From positions 2,893,649 to 2,957,648 of the forward strand of contig CP075368.1 of the NCBI GenBank assembly GCA_019454185.1: a stretch of 64,000 bases of DNA, given 5' to 3'. The notes below the pieces were generated by a model that searched no databases, had not been told where the DNA came from, and saw only the letters and a list, made by a program, of their open reading frames with translations. Source of the stretch: Phycisphaeraceae bacterium (GTDB lineage: Bacteria; Planctomycetota; Phycisphaerae; Phycisphaerales; UBA1924). Position 1 is the first letter of the stretch. Each line of letters begins with the position of its first letter. The position numbers and the translations under genes are program-made. Positions 58,904-64,000 of the stretch are shown here, piece by piece.

Positions 58904-60358
58904 TCACCGCGACCCGCCGCGCCGCTGACGCTCCAGATCCATGATGAATCGCTTCGCCTCGCCCGCGAGCACGAACGAACCCGTCACGACGATCAGATCG
59001 TCACGCCCCACCGCCCGCGCCGCAAGCCGCAGCGCCTCAGGCAGCGTCTCCGCGTGCTCGGCCATCTTCCCGCTGGACTCAACAAACCGCCGATGCAACT
59101 CGCGCGCTGCCACCGCACGCGGGCTCGACTCCGACCGCGTAAAGATCACCTTGTCCGCCCCCAGCGAGACCTTCTCCAGCATCCCGCCAACATCCTTGTC
59201 CGACGCGCACCCGAACACCATCACCATCGAGTCGTACCGCACGTGCGCGCCCACCGCACGAACCAGCGCCTGCACGCTCTCAGGATTGTGCGCCCCATCA
59301 ATCAAGATCCGCGGCGAGCGGCAGATCATCTCCATCCGCCCTTCCGATCGCGTCTTCCTCAGGCCCTCCGCGACCTTCACCTCGCTCGCGTCGAACCCGC
59401 GCGTCCGCAGACGATCCAGAATCGCCAGCACAAGCCCGCAGTTGAACGCCTGGTGCTCACCCTTCAGCGGCGCGGGCAGATGCTCGTAACTCGACTGCGT
59501 CGTCGTCAGCGACACACGCACATGAGGGCCGAGCCCGTGCCCCGCCTCCACGCGATAACTGAAGTCGATGTCCTCCTTCAGCACGCTCAGCGGCACACCC
59601 GCCTCCACCGCCTTCGCCCTGAACACCTCCAGCACCCCGGGCGCCTGAGGCACCGTGATCGCAGGAACACCCGGCTTGAAGATCCCCGCCTTCTCCCCCG
59701 CGATCTTCTCCAGCGTGTCACCCAGAAGCTGCGTGTGCTCCAACTGGATCGACACCAGCCCGCACACCTCCGGCGTGATCACGTTCGTCGCGTCCAGACG
59801 CCCCCCCAGCCCAACCTCGATCACCGCGATGTCCACCGCCATGTCGCGAAAGTGCTTCAACGCAAGAGCCGTCAACAACTCGAAGTACGTCGTCTCTCCA
59901 TACCGCTCGCGGATCGACGCCGCCACAGTCGCGACCCGCCCGAGGCCGCTGCGGAACTCCTGCTCCCCGATCACGCCCTGGTTGATCCGGATCCGCTCGC
60001 GAACATCCACAAGATGCGGGCTCGTGTACAGCCCGGTCGTGTACCCGGCCTCGGCCAGGCACGCCGTCAGCATCTCGCAGACGCTCCCCTTCCCCTTGCT
60101 CCCCGCCACGTGAACGAACCGAACCTCACGCTCGGGATTCCCCAGCCCCTCCATCAACGCACGCATGCGATCGAGATTGAATGTCTCAGGTCCGACATCC
60201 TTCGGACGAATCCGCTCCACGCTCGGAGCCCGAGAGAGATGCCCGATCGCATCCGCATATGTCGAAAAGACAACCGGGCGAGTGTCGGCTTCTTCCGACT
60301 CATCGCTTCCAGCAGCGCGCCGCGTCTTGCGCCCGAGTCCCGTTGCACCTGTCCCCAT
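58904..60358 (-). CDS. folC: Folylpolyglutamate/dihydrofolate synthase FolC
   Basis: Adds glutamate to (dihydro)folate with ATP. The 484-residue product has the P-loop VAGSKGKGSVCEML (84-97), TSPHLVDVRERI, IEVGLGGRLDATNVI, HTQLLGDTLEKIAGEKAGIFKPG and ILIDGAHNPESV. The first 45 residues are a low-complexity extension. It stands alone between the Usp and DinB-like genes. Confidence 0.94.
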   Translation of the reverse strand: MGTGATGLGRKTRRAAGSDESEEADTRPVVFSTYADAIGHLSRAPSVERIRPKDVGPETFNLDRMRALMEGLGNPEREVRFVHVAGSKGKGSVCEMLTACLAEAGYTTGLYTSPHLVDVRERIRINQGVIGEQEFRSGLGRVATVAASIRERYGETTYFELLTALALKHFRDMAVDIAVIEVGLGGRLDATNVITPEVCGLVSIQLEHTQLLGDTLEKIAGEKAGIFKPGVPAITVPQAPGVLEVFRAKAVEAGVPLSVLKEDIDFSYRVEAGHGLGPHVRVSLTTTQSSYEHLPAPLKGEHQAFNCGLVLAILDRLRTRGFDASEVKVAEGLRKTRSEGRMEMICRSPRILIDGAHNPESVQALVRAVGAHVRYDSMVMVFGCASDKDVGGMLEKVSLGADKVIFTRSESSPRAVAARELHRRFVESSGKMAEHAETLPEALRLAARAVGRDDLIVVTGSFVLAGEAKRFIMDLERQRRGGSR

Positions 60359-60529
60359 GGCGATGCGATTGTACGAATCGAACGATCAAAGCCAAGAGTA
60401 AATCCGACGATCGGACAGGAATTCATGCTCCCCACTCACCCCACACGCCTCCGCCCGCCCCGCGACGCGACGCGTCGCGCACTCTCCACCAATCGTCCAC
60501 ATCGCGCCGACGAAACGCTCACCCGGATC

Positions 60530-61018
60530 TCACACCACGGGCTTCCGCGCATTGATGATGAAGTCGGTCGGCACAACCTCGCCGCCGCCGGACTTCACCA
60601 GCATCGCGATCTGCCCTCTGTGGTACGCGCCGTGCAGCAGCACGTGCGTCAGCGAATCCTCGATATGCGTCGTCCAACGCTTCCCGTCGATGCTTGCGTA
60701 GTCATACGCCTGACGCAGCTTCGCCTCAGATAGATTCGCCAGCCAGTCCTGCCACCACGCACGAACCTCCGACAACAGACGCTCCAGGTCGTTGATCCCG
60801 AACCCGGTCGGGAAGACGTCCTTCGCCTGCGCCGAGTTCCCCACCGCCTCCGCACCACCGATCCGACGCAGCCACTCACGCCGCGCCACCAGCACGTGCG
60901 CCATGATCCCGATCGCCCGCTCCTGCTCGGGGCCGGGCTGCGCAGAGCGAATCGCCGAGATCGCCTTCGCGTTCGACTCGTCGTCATACTCAAACAAGCG
61001 CCGGAATCGCAGGTACAT
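60530..61018 (-). CDS. DinB/YfiT-like four-helix protein
   Basis: A 162-residue protein with metal-ligand His positions of the DinB fold: AHVLVARREWL near the N-terminus and HVLLHGAYHRGQIAM near the C-terminus. The family includes metal-dependent thiol-S-transferases and proteins of unknown role. GGGAG 5 nt before the ATG (MYLRFRRLF) sets the start. Confidence 0.85.
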   Translation of the reverse strand: MYLRFRRLFEYDDESNAKAISAIRSAQPGPEQERAIGIMAHVLVARREWLRRIGGAEAVGNSAQAKDVFPTGFGINDLERLLSEVRAWWQDWLANLSEAKLRQAYDYASIDGKRWTTHIEDSLTHVLLHGAYHRGQIAMLVKSGGGEVVPTDFIINARKPVV

Positions 61019-61150
61019 GCAAACTCCCTTCACGCCGCGCCCGACCCGGACGGTCCGCCGCCGCAGCCAACCACAGTATGCCAAGCCGACCCAGCCAATG
61101 AAAGCGCCCCAACCCCGATTCACCTCACAACAGCGCACAAACGACGCATA

Positions 61151-61549
61151 TCAGGCCGTCGCCAGTTCAAGGCACCACCGAGGCCCGTACACCGTCTGCC
61201 GCCCGATCTTCACCTGCGTCCCCCCGTACCGCCCACGCCGCACCAACCTCACCTCCGACCACGGAATGCTCATCCGCGGCATCCCAATCCACCGCGCCGT
61301 CAGCGACGGATCAAGATGCAGATACGACGCATCCACCGTCACGTGGATCGAATACCCCATGTTCATCATCCCGATCTTGAAAGACTGAAACTCCTTCCGC
61401 ACCGCCCCCGGCTCCGGCTCAACCGCAGGATGACCCTCCCCCAGTTGCCTCAGCATCATCCCGCACGAGCGCAGAATCGCACACACCACGATCGTGTCGA
61501 TCACCACAAACAACGTGATCAGAATCGTCGCGATCACCCAGGGAGGCAT
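61151..61549 (-). CDS. Unrecognised small membrane-anchored protein
   Basis: A 132-residue protein with one N-terminal helix (VIATILITLFVVIDTIVVCAIL) and a soluble beta-rich domain (IHVTVDASYLHLDPSL, MSIPWSEVRLVRRG) resembling small PH-like folds. It lies 16 bp upstream in the reading direction from... topA's 3' side on the same strand, so it may follow topA in one transcript. No family recognised. Confidence 0.65.
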   Translation of the reverse strand: MPPWVIATILITLFVVIDTIVVCAILRSCGMMLRQLGEGHPAVEPEPGAVRKEFQSFKIGMMNMGYSIHVTVDASYLHLDPSLTARWIGMPRMSIPWSEVRLVRRGRYGGTQVKIGRQTVYGPRWCLELATA

Positions 61550-61565
61550 GAAACCAGTCTACTCC

Positions 61566-64000
61566 TCACACCCCGACCTCGTCCGCCAGGGGCTCCACCG
61601 ACTCCTCACCCTCGCCCGACCCCTCACCCCCACTCGAAGCAACACCCGCAAGCGCATCCACCGTCGGCGCTGTCGCCAGGGGCTTGCCCGATGCGTCCGT
61701 CAGCGGCTTCCCATCCGTCGTCTTCACGATCGGCGCACGGTTCGCCGCCTCGTGCGCTTCCATCTTCTTCAACAGCTCCGCGCGCGTGGGCTCATCCAGC
61801 TCCGCCCACTTCCCTCTCCCGCGGCACTTCGGGAACCGCGAGCACCCCAGCCACGGACCACGCACGCCCGAACGCAGATTCAAAGGCGACTGACACGCCG
61901 GACACGGCAACTCCGTCAACAACGCCGGAGGTGAGGGCGCAACCACCTTCCCCTTCCGATCGATGTTCAGAATCCCATCGCACGGATTCGTCTTGTCCCC
62001 ATACCGCGAACACCCCAGGAACGGCCCGAACCGCCCCACACGCTTCGTCATCGCCGCGCCGCACTTGATGCACGCGATCGGCACCGTCTGCGCCGCCGGA
62101 CGCGGCACGCCCTCCCGATCCACCGGGCTCGCATAGTTGCACGCCGGATACGTCGAGCACGACAGGAACCGCCCGTTCTTCCCGAACCGATACACCGTCG
62201 GCGCGCCGCACGTCGGACACCGATACTCGTCCGGCGCAGGCACCAACTCCGCCTTTGCGTGCCCCATCGTCTCGTGCGCGTGCTCCAGCGCGTCCGTGAA
62301 CGGACCATAGAACCGGTTGAGCATCTCGACCCAGTCCAGATGCTCCTCCTCCACCTTGTCCAGTTCCTGCTCCATCTCGCGCGTGTACCCGACATCCATG
62401 ATCTTCGGGAACGCCTCCACCAGCTTGTCCGTCACCACCTCGCCCAGGTCCGTCGCATAGAAACGACGCTCCTGCTGCTCGACATAGTTCCGATCCTGGA
62501 TCACGCTGATGATCGACGCATACGTCGAAGGACGCCCGATCCCCTCCGACTCAAGCATCTTGATCAGCGACGCCTCCGTGTACCGGGGAGGCGGGCTCGT
62601 GAACTTCTGCACCGGCTCAACGCTGAACGGCGCGAGCCGCTGCCTCTCCGAAACCGAGGGCAGGATCTGCTCGTCCGCCGCCTTCGGCACGCCCGAAACC
62701 CTGTAGAACCCGTCGAACACCAGCGTCCGCCCCGTCGCCCGGAACGTCACCGGACGCTTCGGATCCTTCCCGCCGCGGATCGTCACGGCCGTTGAATCCC
62801 ATTGCGCCGGCGTCATCTGGCACGAAACAAACCGCTCCCAGATCAGCGTGTACAGCCGGAACTGATCCTCCGACAACGCCCGCTTCACCTTCGACGGCGG
62901 ATACTCCAGCGATGTCGGACGGATCGCCTCGTGCGCCTCCTGCGCGCCCTTGTTCGACGATGAATAAAAGTTCGGCTTCTCCGGCAGATACTTCGCCCCG
63001 AACGACCGCTCGATGTACGAGCGCACCATCTCCAGCGCATCCCGCGAGATGTTCGTCGAATCCGTGCGCATGTACGTGATCAGGCCGACCGGCCCCTCAC
63101 CCGGAATATCGATGCCCTCGTACAACTGCTGCGCCGTCTTCATCGTCCGCTGCGCCCCGAAGCCCAGGCGGTTCGCCGCCGCCTGCTGCAGCGTGCTCGT
63201 GATGTACGGCGCGCCGGGGCGCGACGATGTCCGCTTGGTCTCGATCCCCGAGATCTCGTAGGGCGTCGCGGGATCGATCTCCCCCGTCATCGTCCTGATC
63301 TGCTGCGCCGGCCCGCGCCCCTTCGGATCACGCCTCACGTCGATCCGCACATTGCGAAGCCCCGCCAGCTCCGCGACCTCGCGCGCCCGCGCCGCCAGCC
63401 GCTCCCCATCCTCGCCCTCACGCGCCTCCAGCCCGACCTTCTCTCCCCCGACCTCCACCAGCTCCGCGCCGATCCCCCCGTGCTCACCCAGCCACGCGTT
63501 CTGCATCTTCACCGTCGGCGGGTTCCCCTTGTCGTCACGCCGCGCCATGAACGCCGACCAGTCGCGCACCAGCCCCGATGCCCCCGCAACATCCGCCGTG
63601 AACTGGCCGGAGATCGACCACAACTCGTCCGGCACGAACGCCCGGATCTCACGCTCACGCTCCACCACCAGACGCACCGCCACCGACTGCACACGCCCCG
63701 CCGACAACCCCCGCGCCACCTTCTTCCACAAGAGCGGCGACACCTGATACCCCACGATGCGATCCAGGATCCGCCGCGCCTGCTGCGCATTCACCCGATC
63801 CTCATCGATCGGATGCGGATTCCCGAACGCCTTCTCGATCTCGCTCTTCGTGATCGCCGCGAACACCACCCGCTTCGCGCTCTTGGAATCAACACCCAGC
63901 TCCTGCGCCAGATGCCACGCGATCGCCTCGCCCTCGCGATCCAAGTCCGTCGCGAACCAGATCTCGCGCCCCGAAGCAAGGCACTCCTTCGCCGCCCGCT
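61566..64000 (-). CDS. topA: DNA topoisomerase I (5' end outside window)
   Basis: Type IA topoisomerase that relaxes negative supercoils. About 811 residues are visible. The Toprim end shows ATDLDREGEAIAWHL next to the window edge, then GLSAGRVQSVAVRLV and the catalytic Tyr in GLITYMRTDSTNIS. Three C-terminal C4 zinc fingers follow (CPTCGAPTVY...CSTYPAC, CIKCGAAMTK...C, CPACQSPLNL...CSRFPKC) and an acidic Gly/Ser tail. The frame runs through the right edge with no start, so only the first part of the Toprim domain is missing. Confidence 0.96.
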   Translation of the reverse strand, partial: RAAKECLASGREIWFATDLDREGEAIAWHLAQELGVDSKSAKRVVFAAITKSEIEKAFGNPHPIDEDRVNAQQARRILDRIVGYQVSPLLWKKVARGLSAGRVQSVAVRLVVEREREIRAFVPDELWSISGQFTADVAGASGLVRDWSAFMARRDDKGNPPTVKMQNAWLGEHGGIGAELVEVGGEKVGLEAREGEDGERLAARAREVAELAGLRNVRIDVRRDPKGRGPAQQIRTMTGEIDPATPYEISGIETKRTSSRPGAPYITSTLQQAAANRLGFGAQRTMKTAQQLYEGIDIPGEGPVGLITYMRTDSTNISRDALEMVRSYIERSFGAKYLPEKPNFYSSSNKGAQEAHEAIRPTSLEYPPSKVKRALSEDQFRLYTLIWERFVSCQMTPAQWDSTAVTIRGGKDPKRPVTFRATGRTLVFDGFYRVSGVPKAADEQILPSVSERQRLAPFSVEPVQKFTSPPPRYTEASLIKMLESEGIGRPSTYASIISVIQDRNYVEQQERRFYATDLGEVVTDKLVEAFPKIMDVGYTREMEQELDKVEEEHLDWVEMLNRFYGPFTDALEHAHETMGHAKAELVPAPDEYRCPTCGAPTVYRFGKNGRFLSCSTYPACNYASPVDREGVPRPAAQTVPIACIKCGAAMTKRVGRFGPFLGCSRYGDKTNPCDGILNIDRKGKVVAPSPPALLTELPCPACQSPLNLRSGVRGPWLGCSRFPKCRGRGKWAELDEPTRAELLKKMEAHEAANRAPIVKTTDGKPLTDASGKPLATAPTVDALAGVASSGGEGSGEGEESVEPLADEVGV

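Noticed and set aside
55952..60733. Very long plus-strand open frames opposite the antiporter, Usp and folC
   Set aside because: Their translations are Arg/Pro/His-rich with no motifs. They arise from high third-position GC on the opposite strand.

Overview
The window is a high-GC, gene-dense bacterial chromosome segment. The likely source is a planctomycete of the Phycisphaerae/Phycisphaerales type. Supporting signs are two secreted proteins ending in a GC-type dockerin-like module with repeated DxxDVLDFLDF-like motifs and flanking cysteines, two PEP-CTERM proteins, a very long Ser/Thr kinase with a TPR tail, FG-GAP/UnbV proteins, and an ECF sigma factor paired with an anti-sigma factor. This assignment is inferred from protein families. 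There is no rRNA in the window to confirm it, and only one tRNA.

Layout. 1-17.3 kb is mainly core: a partial secreted beta-propeller protein, tRNA-Ala(GGC), surE, miaA, an FG-GAP protein, a sigma/anti-sigma operon, a vapBC pair overlapping purB, a membrane lipase, a lipoprotein, a methyltransferase, a glycosyltransferase, a phosphatase and recR. 17.4-22.3 kb is accessory: an unrecognised helical protein, a type II restriction-modification pair and a DUF4282 membrane protein, the last three bracketed by imperfect direct repeats of about 65 bp. 22.4-33.2 kb carries a repeat-rich PEP-CTERM protein, a sulfotransferase, the TPR kinase, sucD, cysS and a membrane protein; here the plus strand is G-rich whichever way the genes point. 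An IS of about 1 kb with imperfect terminal inverted repeats follows, then a class I aldolase, a second PIN toxin-antitoxin pair, a PrsW-type protease with two YbjQ-like proteins, and a secreted carbohydrate-binding-like protein.

39.7-43.3 kb holds the most unusual module: four minus-strand genes (HTH protein, ABC ATPase, GNAT acetyltransferase, phage-type large terminase). The first three are joined by ATGA overlaps, and no capsid, portal or integrase gene is present. A perfect 24-bp palindrome lies upstream, and a near-identical copy precedes the unrecognised gene at 17,485, suggesting shared control.

46.0-55.9 kb is a LysW-dependent alpha-aminoadipate lysine cluster: lysW, lysX, lysY, lysZ, lysK, a fused homoaconitase (lysT-lysU), homoisocitrate dehydrogenase and homocitrate synthase. 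A Lys-containing mini-ORF and a terminator hairpin precede lysW. The rest is a universal stress protein with a Na+/H+ antiporter carrying an EIIA domain, folC, a DinB-like protein and topA, which runs off the right edge.

A recurring theme is small repetitive DNA. A 20-bp palindromic hairpin element occurs between genes and also in frame inside sucD, cysS and the gene at 17,485, and a variant lies in the homoaconitase. Families built on words such as CTCTGTGGT and TTTGGCTCTTTG fill many gene-to-start gaps. One such unit, bounded by inverted ends, forms most of the linker that joins the two halves of homoaconitase.
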